Shown here: positions 1 to 8,003 of the stretch, piece by piece
Numbering within the stretch: the first letter of the stretch is position 1
How the letters are laid out: every line of letters begins with the position of its first letter
Assembly (NCBI RefSeq): GCF_951230165.1
Contig: NZ_CATNVB010000029.1
Span: 1 to 32,598, forward strand
Source of the DNA: Lentilactobacillus sp. Marseille-Q4993
Lineage (GTDB): Bacteria > Bacillota > Bacilli > Lactobacillales > Lactobacillaceae
DNA: 32,598 nt
Reading direction: 5' to 3'
The notes under the pieces: model-generated
The model's input: the letters and a program-made list of their open reading frames with translations, nothing else
Told to the model about the DNA's origin: nothing
The model's database searches: none
Program-made: the position numbers and the translations under genes

Positions 1-50
1 AATTGGCTTTGATGATGGCTATTTTATTTCCTTGCTTAGCGGTAAAAGAA

Positions 51-103
51 AAACTGGACCATATTTTCCGAAGAATCATGGAAAATATGGTCCAGTTTAT
101 TTA
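51..103. terminator. Long inverted repeat, probable terminator
   Basis: A stem of about 17 bp (ACTGGACCATATTTTCC and its complement) closes a loop of about 10 nt. It is flanked by A-rich sequence on the left and TTTATTTAT on the right, so it could terminate transcription in either direction. It probably ends a gene lying left of the window. Confidence 0.6.
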
Positions 104-305
104 TCGGCGTGACTTATGTCCCAGCCTCGATTTTTGTTTTTATTCGACTGGATGCAGTACGCAGTTACCGTCAGGATTGAGGACTATTATTAGTTTGATT
201 GGTCGTTGCTTGATACATGGCTGAAATGTGTTCGCCCTTTCGCTTGCTACATAGCTAAAATGTGTTCGGAGTTTTAATTCCCTGCAATTTTTTTATCCAA
301 GAAAT

Positions 306-369
306 TGCTACACGCAGTAACCGTCAGGACTGAGAGCCATTATTCATGGCTCCCAGTTACTGTCGGTCT
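306..369 (-). repeat. 3'-UTR cruciform element, copy after the aldo/keto reductase gene
   Basis: Read on the minus strand (downstream of the aldo/keto reductase), this holds a hairpin with loop TGAATAA closed by CCA/TGG and flanked by CAGT..ACTG, then GACGGTTACTGCGTGTAGCAA, here broken as GACGGTTACTGCG and TGTAGCAA, then TTGGATAAAA. The same order and orientation relative to the gene recurs after pyrP (16856-16935) and gntP (19160-19232). Stem bases differ between copies but mostly still pair. Confidence 0.65.
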
Positions 370-432
370 GCAGTAAACATCAAGAGTGAATCCCGCTTTT
401 CGCAGAATTCACTAATTGTTGTTCTTGCTGGG

Positions 433-465
433 GCACTAAGACGAAATCAAAGATTTCTGTAGTGC
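433..465. repeat. Hairpin sharing its design with 477-516
   Basis: The outer stem is GCACTA/TAGTGC and the inner stem is GAAATC/GATTTC, with CTGT-like sequence after the inner stem. The neighbouring hairpin at 477-516 has the same layout with different paired bases (GTGAGA/TCTCAC outside, GAAAGCAT/ATGCTTTC inside). It sits in an insertion that the pyrP copy of this 3' region lacks. Confidence 0.5.
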
Positions 466-476
466 TCTCTGCGGGG

Positions 477-516
477 GTGAGAAAACGAAAGCATCTTCGT
501 ATGCTTTCTGTCTCAC
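477..516 (-). terminator. Repeat-family hairpin right after the aldo/keto reductase stop
   Basis: The stem is GTGAGA/TCTCAC outside and GAAAGCAT/ATGCTTTC inside with a CTTCGT-type loop. It starts 3 nt past the stop codon on the minus strand. A near-identical hairpin follows pyrP (16808-16852) and a degraded one lies at 12579-12620. No U-tract follows, so termination is uncertain; mRNA 3'-end protection is an alternative. Confidence 0.45.
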
Positions 517-519
517 TCC

Positions 520-1497
520 CTACCACTCATACCCCGCGGGGTTCTTAATATACTTTTCGTACACGTCCCGCACAATTCCAATTTGTTCATTAGTCAATGC
601 AGGCACCTCCGCCGCACTTGTATTTCTCACAATTTGGTTTGGATTACTTGCTCCTGGAATCACAGCTGAAACTGCGTCCTGCATGAGAATAAAGCGAAGG
701 GCGGTAGCTGCTAAATTGTCAGAGCCAAGTTTTTCCTTCAATATATTTGCTGCATCGACCCCCGTATTGTAATCAACACCTGAGAAGGTTTCACCCTTAT
801 CAAACTGCTCACCATTTCGGTTATTAGTCCGGTGATCTTCGGGTGAGAACTTGGTGTCTTTTGTGAACTTACCCGTCAACAAACCACTGGCAAGTGGGAC
901 CCGAGCTAAAACACCGATGTCATGCTTCTTAGCAAGGTCAAAGAACAGTTCTTCTGGCCGCAATCTAAACATGTTGTAGATAATTTCAACGACGGTGATG
1001 TCATAATCCATGGCCTTGATTGCTTCTTCAACCTTTTCAACACTAACCCCGTAATTATGAATCTTTCCCTCTTTTTTTAGCTGATCAAGAGTAAAGAAAG
1101 TTTCTGGAGTGTAGTAAATTGAAGTTGGTGGACAGTGAAGTAGAACAACGTCTAAAGCATCTGATCCCATGTTTGTTAGGGACTCATCAACGTAACGCTT
1201 GATATGCTCGGGGTCGAAGTGTTCAGCAGCAAGCGGAACCTCTTTTCTACCAATCTTAGTCGTGAAGTGAACATCAGGATGGCTCTTTAAAAATTGACCA
1301 ACGGTGTGTTCACTATTGCCATCTTGATAACCATCAGCGGTATCAAAAAAGTTAACTCCTTGATCATAAGCAGCTTCGAGAGTCTCGATCGCGCCTTTTT
1401 TATCAAACGGATCTCCCCATTTACCACCAAGTTGCCAAGTTCCGAGTGATACTTCGCTGATGTTATAACCAGTATTGCCAAGTCTACGGTATTTCAT
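520..1497 (-). CDS. Aldo/keto reductase family oxidoreductase
   Basis: A 325-residue NAD(P)H-dependent aldo/keto reductase, a cytosolic TIM-barrel enzyme that reduces aldehydes or ketones; the substrate cannot be told from sequence. The start is ATG at 1497 (MKYRRLGNTGYNISEV), preceded by AAAGGA; the frame stays open upstream but has no better start. The family pattern is clear: FFDTADGY near residue 50 supplies catalytic Asp and Tyr, TTKIGR supplies Lys, and LLHCPP supplies His. The C-terminal part has the usual AVIPGASNPNQ cofactor-binding segment. Length is normal. It is divergent from the matrixin-like gene and is followed within 3 nt by a repeat-family hairpin. Confidence 0.88.
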   Translation of the reverse strand: MKYRRLGNTGYNISEVSLGTWQLGGKWGDPFDKKGAIETLEAAYDQGVNFFDTADGYQDGNSEHTVGQFLKSHPDVHFTTKIGRKEVPLAAEHFDPEHIKRYVDESLTNMGSDALDVVLLHCPPTSIYYTPETFFTLDQLKKEGKIHNYGVSVEKVEEAIKAMDYDITVVEIIYNMFRLRPEELFFDLAKKHDIGVLARVPLASGLLTGKFTKDTKFSPEDHRTNNRNGEQFDKGETFSGVDYNTGVDAANILKEKLGSDNLAATALRFILMQDAVSAVIPGASNPNQIVRNTSAAEVPALTNEQIGIVRDVYEKYIKNPAGYEW

Positions 1498-1646
1498 TGT
1501 TGAATTCCTTTCTAAACCAAAAATTACTTGTGTACTATTAATTAAAGCCCGTTTCAAATAAAAGTCAACAGCCATAAAATGACATTTGGTGGTCAAAAAA
1601 TATGGCAATCTAGTTCTTTCCGTATTTTTAGTATATTCTTGAGGTA

Positions 1647-1652
1647 TATAAT
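1647..1652 (+). promoter_or_regulatory. -10 box of the matrixin-like gene
   Basis: A perfect TATAAT lies 29 nt before the ATG at 1681. No convincing -35 box is visible at 17 nt. The ribosome site GGGGGAA follows at about 1669. Confidence 0.45.
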
Positions 1653-1680
1653 ATAGAAAAAGATTGCGGGGGAATATTAG

Positions 1681-2589
1681 ATGAAGACAAAACATTTACG
1701 TCAGTTGGGAATGGCCCTGGTTTCGACCATCGGGTTGGGCGTTGTAGCTCAAATTGAAGCACCGGTTGCAACTGCGGCAAGCAAAAACGTGACGCCAAGT
1801 ACTGCTGTCCTAAAAAAGAGTAGCAAGTATTATCGGAAATATTCAATGACACTAGCTAAGAAGTACAAATTGGGGTACGATTTGCAGACTGGCTTTAATA
1901 AGAAGAATCGGGTTAAGGTCTACTTTAATAGTAAGAGCAAACCACTAAAGAAGAGTCTTACCGCTGCAATGAAGTTCTGGAATAAGAAATTAGGGAAATC
2001 AGTATTCTACTATGGTAGTAAAAAGAGTCATACGATTTCTTTCTCGATTGCGAAGGATAATCCAAGCTCTGCTACTGACTCAGGAGATGCTTGGTGGATT
2101 CCCGCTCAGAAAAAAGTTCAAGTCAGTTCTTACTATTATAAGCACTCGACTCACTCAATCAAAAACGAAATGCTCCATGCTAGTTTGAATGAGCTAGGCA
2201 AGGAAGCGACTGAGAAAGTTGCAGCTTATGCTCAAGAAGTTGGCCAGAGTGATCCGGACTATAAGACCAAAGTTGAGGCATTTCGGCAAGACCAAATTAC
2301 TGTTGTTCAGGGTGAGTTGACGGATATTGAAAATAAAATTGATGTCGACGGAATCGCTAAAAAGGGAACTCAATTTGAATACGCCAACGTGCTGACTCAT
2401 GAATTAGGCCATGTTCTTGGGCTGGAACACTCACCAAGCAAGTCTGACGTTATGTATTACGCTGCTCAGTGGAACTGGATTTTTGATTATAAGAAAGTTG
2501 CTGCAAGCAAGTCTGGGTATGATCCAATCACTAAAGCGGACCAAAATCGGGGTAAACTAGCATGGAAAATATATAACGCAAGGCATTAA
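1681..2589 (+). CDS. Exported matrixin-like zinc metalloprotease
   Basis: A 302-residue secreted protein. Residues 1 to about 33 form a signal peptide: Lys-rich start, hydrophobic stretch ALVSTIGLGVVA, then APVATAA-S as the probable cleavage region. Near residues 240-250 is the full metzincin zinc motif HELGHVLGLEH, followed by SDVMYYA as a Met-turn, so it fits the M10-like matrixin families. Between them is a Lys/Ser/Tyr-rich N-terminal half and a helical, charged stretch (about 170-225). The ribosome site GGGGGAA precedes the ATG. Substrate is unknown; lactobacilli often carry such proteases at the surface. The downstream GyrI-like gene begins 14 nt after its stop and may be co-transcribed. 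Confidence 0.85.
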   Translation: MKTKHLRQLGMALVSTIGLGVVAQIEAPVATAASKNVTPSTAVLKKSSKYYRKYSMTLAKKYKLGYDLQTGFNKKNRVKVYFNSKSKPLKKSLTAAMKFWNKKLGKSVFYYGSKKSHTISFSIAKDNPSSATDSGDAWWIPAQKKVQVSSYYYKHSTHSIKNEMLHASLNELGKEATEKVAAYAQEVGQSDPDYKTKVEAFRQDQITVVQGELTDIENKIDVDGIAKKGTQFEYANVLTHELGHVLGLEHSPSKSDVMYYAAQWNWIFDYKKVAASKSGYDPITKADQNRGKLAWKIYNARH

Positions 2590-2603
2590 TTCGGGGGATT
2601 ATT

Positions 2604-3230
2604 ATGAAGCATGAATGGCGAAAATTAGAGAAGCAGATTTACCTTCCTAAATCAGTAGCAGTCATAGAGGTTCCAAACTTCAAGTTTCTTACGCTCACTG
2701 GGAATGGTAATCCAAACGAATCTGAGTTTGGTGATAGGGTTGGTGCGCTTTATGCATTAAGCTATGCAGTTAGATTTGCTTTGAAGAAGGGCGAGTTAGG
2801 AAATGATCCCTACGAGTATACCGTTTACCCGTTAGAGGGAGTGTGGACGCTACCGGATAAACCGACAGGTGAAATTAATAAAGATGACTTAATTTATAAG
2901 ATAATGATTCGCCAACCTGACCAAGTAACCGCGTCCATGATTGACGATTTGCAGGGAGCAACCGCTACTAAAAAACGAAATAATTTAATAAATGATATTA
3001 AATTTGAAGAATATACTGAAGATAAGTCGATTCAGGCTTTACATGTTGGCCCGTACGACAGTGAAACTGCAACTTTTTCGATGATGAATAAGCAGCTCGA
3101 TGAGCTAGGCTTGAAGCAGGTGCCGACGATGGGAAAGTACCAACATCGTGAAATCTATCTTTCTGACCCCCGTAAAGTTGCCCCGGAAAAACAAAAGACG
3201 GTTTTACGTTGGCGCGTAGCTGAGAAGTAA
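2604..3230 (+). CDS. GyrI-like small-molecule-binding domain protein
   Basis: A 208-residue cytosolic protein resembling the GyrI-like (SHS2/AraC-effector type) family. Seen are VIEVPNFKFLTLTGNGNP near the start, a central EYTVYPLEGVWTL segment and, near the C-terminus, ALHVGPYDSETATFSMMNKQ followed by HREIYLSDPRKVAPEKQKT, a pattern typical of this family. Members bind small or toxic compounds; the ligand here is unknown. The ATG has GGGGGATT before it. It follows the matrixin-like gene closely and ends before a terminator at 3276-3314. Confidence 0.72.
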   Translation: MKHEWRKLEKQIYLPKSVAVIEVPNFKFLTLTGNGNPNESEFGDRVGALYALSYAVRFALKKGELGNDPYEYTVYPLEGVWTLPDKPTGEINKDDLIYKIMIRQPDQVTASMIDDLQGATATKKRNNLINDIKFEEYTEDKSIQALHVGPYDSETATFSMMNKQLDELGLKQVPTMGKYQHREIYLSDPRKVAPEKQKTVLRWRVAEK

Positions 3231-3275
3231 ATCTAAGTGTAAAAAATCTGAATTTATTATAGTAATAAGTAGCTA

Positions 3276-3314
3276 GAGGTGACCATAAAGTACGTTATGG
3301 TCGCCTTTTTTTTG
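3276..3314 (+). terminator. Rho-independent terminator after the GyrI-like gene
   Basis: The stem is AGGTGACCATAA paired with TTATGGTCGCCT around an AGTACG loop, followed by a run of eight T. Confidence 0.88.
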
Positions 3315-3365
3315 TGGTCAAAACAATGTAATATAAATAGTGATGAAATTTTTGGAGGATTAATG

Positions 3366-4760
3366 ATGGCAGAAGAGGCAAGTACGAATCGAGATGGGCA
3401 AAAAGCCTTTCTTGTAATAACAATTATTGCGTTAATGACGTTCCTAGGGGTTTTGGTTGAAACGTCAATGAACGTAACTTTTCCAACAATAATGAAGCAA
3501 TTTAATGTTTCGTTAGATACGGTTCAGTGGGTAACGACGGGATACTTATTGACGGTTGCGTTGACAATGACAACGTCAGCTTACCTAAAGAGAAAGTTTA
3601 CTAACAAAACATTATTTTTGGCTGGAACCATTTTGTTTATCGTTGGTGACTTGATGAGTGGCCTAGCTCCTAATTATTGGATCCTATTGCTTGGACGGCT
3701 AATTCAGGCTGGTTGTGTTGGAATCACCGGTCCCTTAATGAACAACATTATTCTGGAGATTGTGCCACGTCATAAGTTGGGAACGTATATGGGGATGGCA
3801 AACCTGATTGTTTTGGTTGGACCAGCTCTGGGTCCCTCGTTTGGTGGATTGATGGTATCAATTTCAGATTGGCGGATGATTTTCTGGGGGACACTGCCAA
3901 TTGCAGCGATTTTACTTTTGCTTGGTGCAAGTCAAATAAAGCAGTATTCGAAGCTAAAGACCGGATATGAGTTTGACTGGGGTGGCTTTGTCGCTTTATC
4001 AGTTGCCTTGGTTGCGTTGATGCTCGGTATTAATTCGATTAATCGGGCAAACGGGGTAATTGCTACCATTATCGGCTTAGCGATTAGTATAGTTGCATTT
4101 GTCACGTTCTATAAACAGTCCAAGCGGACAAGTCGGAAATTATTTGAAATTAGTACGTTTAAAGATAAAGTTTTTCTTTACAGTTTTTTGCCATATATTT
4201 TTCTTCAACTAACCAATATTAGTATTAATTTCTTACTCCCAAGTTACGTTCAAATCGTTAACCATGCTAGCTCGTTTGTTGGGGGCCTAATTTTATTGCC
4301 AGGTAGTGTTATTAATGGATTTGGTCAACCAATTTATGGCTGGATGCTTGACAGGTACGGCGCAAAATTGCCTTTGTACCTGGGCAACTTTCTATTTGCG
4401 TCAACCCTTGCGATCTATGTCTTATTTATTAGGAGTATGGATGTTGTGATGATTGCAGTTATTTATACGGTGTTTGCGGCTGGTCGCTCAATGGCCTTTG
4501 GTAACAGTATGACTTATGGACTGAAGAAAATTGATGATCGGGTTCGAAGTGACGCAAACGCAATCTACGGTACTGGGCAGCAAGTCGCCGGCTCGATTGG
4601 AACCACAATTAGTGCTGCGTTGATGAGTTCCATTAGTATTGCGGGAATGACCCATGCTCAGAACATTGCGGTGGGTAGTCAATTAACGATTGGTTTGTTT
4701 CTAGTTCTAGGACTAATAAACTTTGGCCTGTACCGGAAGTTGTTTAGGGTAACTGATTAA
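3366..4760 (+). CDS. MFS multidrug transporter, DHA2 (EmrB/QacA) type
   Basis: A 464-residue proton-driven major facilitator, a cytoplasmic-membrane exporter probably of drugs or toxic compounds. The start is ATG at 3366 (MAEEASTNRDG): GGAGG sits 6 nt ahead, while the ATG at 3363 is too close. About 14 hydrophobic segments can be counted. Family marks are VSLDTVQWVTTGYLLT in the first loop, LLLGRLIQAGCVGI, and the motif-C-like GPALGPSFGG after helix 5, typical of drug:H+ antiporters. It is monocistronic between two terminators; no regulator gene is adjacent. Confidence 0.86.
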   Translation: MAEEASTNRDGQKAFLVITIIALMTFLGVLVETSMNVTFPTIMKQFNVSLDTVQWVTTGYLLTVALTMTTSAYLKRKFTNKTLFLAGTILFIVGDLMSGLAPNYWILLLGRLIQAGCVGITGPLMNNIILEIVPRHKLGTYMGMANLIVLVGPALGPSFGGLMVSISDWRMIFWGTLPIAAILLLLGASQIKQYSKLKTGYEFDWGGFVALSVALVALMLGINSINRANGVIATIIGLAISIVAFVTFYKQSKRTSRKLFEISTFKDKVFLYSFLPYIFLQLTNISINFLLPSYVQIVNHASSFVGGLILLPGSVINGFGQPIYGWMLDRYGAKLPLYLGNFLFASTLAIYVLFIRSMDVVMIAVIYTVFAAGRSMAFGNSMTYGLKKIDDRVRSDANAIYGTGQQVAGSIGTTISAALMSSISIAGMTHAQNIAVGSQLTIGLFLVLGLINFGLYRKLFRVTD

Positions 4761-4808
4761 AGAATTAAAAATAATTAATATCAAAAGTATGAATAATATA
4801 CAACGAGT

Positions 4809-4844
4809 AAAAGCTGATTATTGCTATATAGTCAGCTTTTTTTA
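4809..4844 (+). terminator. Terminator after the MFS transporter
   Basis: The stem is AAAGCTGA/TCAGCTTT with an AT-rich loop, followed by seven T. Confidence 0.8.
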
Positions 4845-4853
4845 ATATGGGTG

Positions 4854-4902
4854 TATGCATAAAAATATAAAATATTAAAATTAAATGGAATAAACATTAA
4901 AA
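4854..4902 (+). promoter_or_regulatory. Probable ArgR boxes upstream of argC
   Basis: TATGCATAAAAATATAAA (4854-4871) matches about 13 of 18 positions of the Bacillus ARG box CATGAATAAAAATKCAAK as I remember it. A second site GGAATAAACATTAAA lies at about 4887-4901. The pair lies just upstream of the -35 box, as expected for arginine-dependent repression. The match is approximate in very AT-rich DNA. Confidence 0.5.
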
Positions 4903-4908
4903 TTTAAC

Positions 4909-4937
4909 TTGCTAACTTTAATCTTTTGGGGTAATAT
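4909..4937 (+). promoter_or_regulatory. Promoter of argCJBD
   Basis: -35 TTGCTA (4909-4914), a 17-bp spacer and -10 TAATAT (4932-4937). Transcription would start near 4944, giving a leader of about 40 nt. Confidence 0.65.
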
Positions 4938-4987
4938 ACATATCAATTAATAAAAATACTTAATAATGTATATTTGGGGTGATTGAT

Positions 4988-6016
4988 TTGGATGTTGCAT
5001 TAGTCGGAATGAGTGGATATGCTGGAAAAATTTTATATAGTCTTTTGAGTGACCACAGTAGTATAGATACTATAAATGTGTACGACCACAACTTAAGCGA
5101 ACCAATTCAATTTTCAAAAATATATCCGGAAATGGTTGGTAATGATACCCTTGCTTATCCATATGATTATACAGAAATAATGAATAATAATACGGCGGTT
5201 TTCTTTGCGACATCCGCAGGAGTAACTTCTAAATTGGGAGAACCGTTTATCGAAGCCGGTTTTCCAGTTATCGATCTGTCGGGGGATTATCGTCTCAAGA
5301 ATTCAGCCACATATGAGAAATGGTATCAGAAGCCCGCAGCCAAAGTTGGTTTGGCAACTGCTCAGTATGGACTAGCTGATTTTGGTGGCATAAATCCAGA
5401 GACCAAGTATGTTGCTAACCCAGGTTGTTACGCGACTGCAACGTTGACTGGCCTTGAACCCGTGATGAATTCAGCAATGTTCCAACTCGACAGTATCATT
5501 GTTGACGCTAAGTCAGGAACTTCTGGTGCTGGGAAGAAACTAACCGATGGCAGTCATTTCATCAACGTTAACGAAAATTTTTCGGTGTATAAGGTTAATC
5601 ACCACCAGCATATCCCAGAAATCATGCAACAGTTAAAGCAGTGGAATTCGGATGCCAAACCAATTCAGTTCACCACTTCTTTGCTCCCAATCACTAGGGG
5701 AATTATGGCGACGATATACGTTAAAACTAAAGCTGGCGTCAGCTTCGACGATATTGATGAATTGTTCTCATCGAACTTAGCTAGTGCGCCGTTTGTTAGG
5801 TATCTTGGTGCAAAATTACCAGATATCAAGGAAGTTACTGGAACCAACTTCTGTGATGTGGGGGTTGCCTATAACGAAACGACCCAGACTCTAATGATTG
5901 TCAGTGTGATCGATAATTTAATTAAGGGTGCCAGTGGTCAAGCCGTTCAGAATTTTAACCAGATGTTTGGTTTTCCAGAAAACGAGGGATTAAAGCTGAA
6001 TCAAGTTGCCATTTAG
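4988..6016 (+). CDS. argC: N-acetyl-gamma-glutamyl-phosphate reductase
   Basis: Reduces N-acetylglutamyl-5-phosphate to the semialdehyde with NADPH, the third step of ornithine/arginine synthesis. The dinucleotide-binding start VALVGMSGYAGKIL is clear. The catalytic Cys lies in NPGCYATA (about C147) and the active-site His in NHHQHIPEI. I place the start at TTG 4988: the only good ribosome site, GGGGTG (4976-4981), overlaps the alternative GTG at 4979 and lies at the right distance for 4988. The GTG start would add three residues. Length, about 342, is normal. It is first in the argC-argJ-argB-argD operon, with 14 nt to the argJ start. Confidence 0.93.
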   Translation: MDVALVGMSGYAGKILYSLLSDHSSIDTINVYDHNLSEPIQFSKIYPEMVGNDTLAYPYDYTEIMNNNTAVFFATSAGVTSKLGEPFIEAGFPVIDLSGDYRLKNSATYEKWYQKPAAKVGLATAQYGLADFGGINPETKYVANPGCYATATLTGLEPVMNSAMFQLDSIIVDAKSGTSGAGKKLTDGSHFINVNENFSVYKVNHHQHIPEIMQQLKQWNSDAKPIQFTTSLLPITRGIMATIYVKTKAGVSFDDIDELFSSNLASAPFVRYLGAKLPDIKEVTGTNFCDVGVAYNETTQTLMIVSVIDNLIKGASGQAVQNFNQMFGFPENEGLKLNQVAI

Positions 6017-6030
6017 AGAGGATGATAAGA

Positions 6031-7236
6031 ATGCAAGAATTAGATGCTGTGATTAAGAAAATCGGGTTTACTTGGCCCCAGGGATTTCACTCTGATGCGA
6101 TGAACGTTGGTATCAAGGCAGATAAGTTGGACTTTGGTTGGCTGGTTTCTGAAGTGCCTGCGAGTGCTGCAGGAGTATACACAACGAATCAGTTTCAAGC
6201 TGCTCCAACTAAGCTGACTAAGGAAACAATTAATAATGGGCACCAACTTCAAGCCGTAGTTATGAATAGTGGTAATGCTAACTCTTGTACCGGCCCTCAA
6301 GGCGAAGCAAATGCCAAACAGGTTCAGGAACAGACTGCTAGTAAATTAGGGCTGGATTCTTCGATGGTTGCAGTTGCTTCAACCGGAATCATTGGTAAGC
6401 AGTTGCCAATGGCCAAGATTGAGGCGGGAATTAGCAAATTACAGCTGACTGATTCTACTAAAATCACCGAAGCGGTTCTCACGACCGACACTCACGCTAA
6501 GACGATCTCAATCGAATTAAATTTGGGTGGTAAGAATATTATTATCAGTGGTTTTTGCAAGGGTTCAGGAATGATTCACCCTAACATGGCGACCATGCTT
6601 GGGTTTGTGACAACAGATGCTAACGTTGATGCAGATTATCTCCAGTCACTTTTGATTGATGAAACTAACCAAACGTTCAATCAGATTACCGTCGATGGTG
6701 ATACTTCCACCAACGATATGGTGGTGATCATGGCAAACGGAATGGCAGGTAATTCTGAAATTAACCAGAACAATGAGGACAAGGCGATATTTGAATCTGG
6801 GTTAAAAAGCGTTATGACCTATTTGGCAAAACAAATTGCCGAGGACGGTGAGGGGGCAACCAAGCTTGTTGAGGTCAATGTCAATTCCGCCTTGAACCAG
6901 TTGGAGGCGCAGGAAGTTGCTAAGGAAATCGTTGGCTCCAGTTTGGTCAAAGCAATGCTGTTCGGTGAGGATGCTAATTGGGGCCGAATAATGGATGCCA
7001 TTGGTAAGACGGATGCTCACTTGGATGTAACTGGGGTAAGTGTATGGCTTAACGGAATCCAGTTAGTCGAGCAAAGCCAGCCGGTTGATGGAATCGATTT
7101 AGAGGCTGCTCGGAAATCACTCGCCACCCATAACGTGGTGATTGACGTTGACTTAGGAGCTGGAAATGCCAGCGGAACAGCATGGGGATGCGATTTAACT
7201 TATAAATATGTCCAGATAAACGCAGCGTACGAATAG
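6031..7236 (+). CDS. argJ: Bifunctional ornithine acetyltransferase / N-acetylglutamate synthase
   Basis: ArgJ moves the acetyl group from N-acetylornithine to glutamate, recycling acetyl in the arginine pathway, and in bifunctional forms also uses acetyl-CoA. The self-cleavage site is visible as GSGMIHPNMATMLGFVTTDA; cleavage falls before Thr of ATML (about T188), giving alpha and beta chains. The C-terminus GNASGTAWGCDLTYKYVQIN is typical. I prefer ATG 6031 (MQELDAV): GAGAGG at 6016-6021 lies 9 nt ahead, while it abuts the ATG at 6022. Length is about 401. Whether it is mono- or bifunctional cannot be read from sequence; no argE or argA is in this operon. Confidence 0.93.
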   Translation: MQELDAVIKKIGFTWPQGFHSDAMNVGIKADKLDFGWLVSEVPASAAGVYTTNQFQAAPTKLTKETINNGHQLQAVVMNSGNANSCTGPQGEANAKQVQEQTASKLGLDSSMVAVASTGIIGKQLPMAKIEAGISKLQLTDSTKITEAVLTTDTHAKTISIELNLGGKNIIISGFCKGSGMIHPNMATMLGFVTTDANVDADYLQSLLIDETNQTFNQITVDGDTSTNDMVVIMANGMAGNSEINQNNEDKAIFESGLKSVMTYLAKQIAEDGEGATKLVEVNVNSALNQLEAQEVAKEIVGSSLVKAMLFGEDANWGRIMDAIGKTDAHLDVTGVSVWLNGIQLVEQSQPVDGIDLEAARKSLATHNVVIDVDLGAGNASGTAWGCDLTYKYVQINAAYE

Positions 7237-7248
7237 GAGGAAACCATC

Positions 7249-7992
7249 ATGAAACCAGATGTAATTATTGTCAAAGTTGGCGGTCAAGCCGTTGAAGAAT
7301 TGGATGAATCATTTTTTGATCAAATTAAGACATGGCAAGTTTTGGGAAATAAGGTAATCATCGTTCATGGTGGTGGCCCTCAAATTAGCTCATTGATTAG
7401 TGCATTGAATATCGACGCTCCTAAAATTGATGGGGTCCGGGTAACAAACGATGCAGCAATTTCAATTGTGGAGTCGGTACTGATTGGAATGGTTCAACCC
7501 AAGTTGCTGGCAAAACTTGGTAGTAACGGAATCGATGCTAGTTCTCTCAACACGATGAATTTTAATCACTTCGAAGGGCAATACCTCAATTTTGAAAAGT
7601 TTGGGTTGGTTGGTGAATTGACCAAGGTTTGGATCAAGAATGAAGAATTGAATGATCCAAGTGTTGTGAGTGTGGTTGCGCCAATTATTAATGGTACTAG
7701 CGGAAAGAAACTCAATGTTAACGCTGATACTTTTGCGGCTGCTTTGGCTAAATTGATTGCTGCGGACAAACTATTGTTTTTGACGGACGTCCCAGGGGTG
7801 ATGAAGGAACACAAGACAATCGCTAACTTGTCTGAAACGGAGGCAACTCAACTTTATGATTTAGGAATTATTACCGATGGCATGATGCCGAAAATTCAGG
7901 CTGCCATTGATGCGTTTAAGGCTGGGGTTGGTTCGGTTCAAATCAAAGGGAACGTTATGGGCGATGGTACTGAAATCGTTGCAATGGGCTAG
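7249..7992 (+). CDS. argB: Acetylglutamate kinase
   Basis: Phosphorylates N-acetylglutamate with ATP, the second step of arginine synthesis. This 247-residue amino-acid-kinase-fold protein has IVKVGGQAVEE at the N-terminus, VHGGGPQISSLI for substrate and phosphate binding, a central NVNADTFAAALA segment, and LFLTDVPGVM toward the end. It is a little shorter than the roughly 260-300 residues of many ArgB proteins and lacks the N-terminal helix linked to arginine feedback in hexameric forms, so feedback inhibition may be weak (inference). TAGGAGGAAA lies ahead of the ATG, 12 nt after the argJ stop. Confidence 0.93.
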   Translation: MKPDVIIVKVGGQAVEELDESFFDQIKTWQVLGNKVIIVHGGGPQISSLISALNIDAPKIDGVRVTNDAAISIVESVLIGMVQPKLLAKLGSNGIDASSLNTMNFNHFEGQYLNFEKFGLVGELTKVWIKNEELNDPSVVSVVAPIINGTSGKKLNVNADTFAAALAKLIAADKLLFLTDVPGVMKEHKTIANLSETEATQLYDLGIITDGMMPKIQAAIDAFKAGVGSVQIKGNVMGDGTEIVAMG

Positions 7993-8003
7993 GAGGTAGG
8001 AAT

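Larger units (their letters stand above)
1..519. other. Intergenic region rich in hairpins and repeats
   Basis: I find no convincing gene here. A strong inverted repeat lies at about 51-103. From about 130 to 517 the sequence is made of repeat-family pieces that also occur after pyrP and gntP: the CAGTAACCGTCAGG-type cruciform (306-369, with a partial copy at 134-180), two imperfect direct copies of a GCTACATAGCTAAAATGTG-like block (about 207-262), and two hairpins of one design (433-465 and 477-516). In the first positions an upstream reading frame could end at a TGA at 10-12, but too little is present to call a gene. Confidence 0.6.

Noticed and set aside
3-224. 73-codon frame at the left edge
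   Set aside because: It runs through the terminator hairpin at 51-103 and a repeat, and shows no protein-like pattern or start signal.
1498-1695. 66-codon N-terminal extension of the aldo/keto reductase
   Set aside because: The family begins at MKYRRLG, which has its own ribosome site; the extension overlaps the matrixin-like gene's promoter and start.
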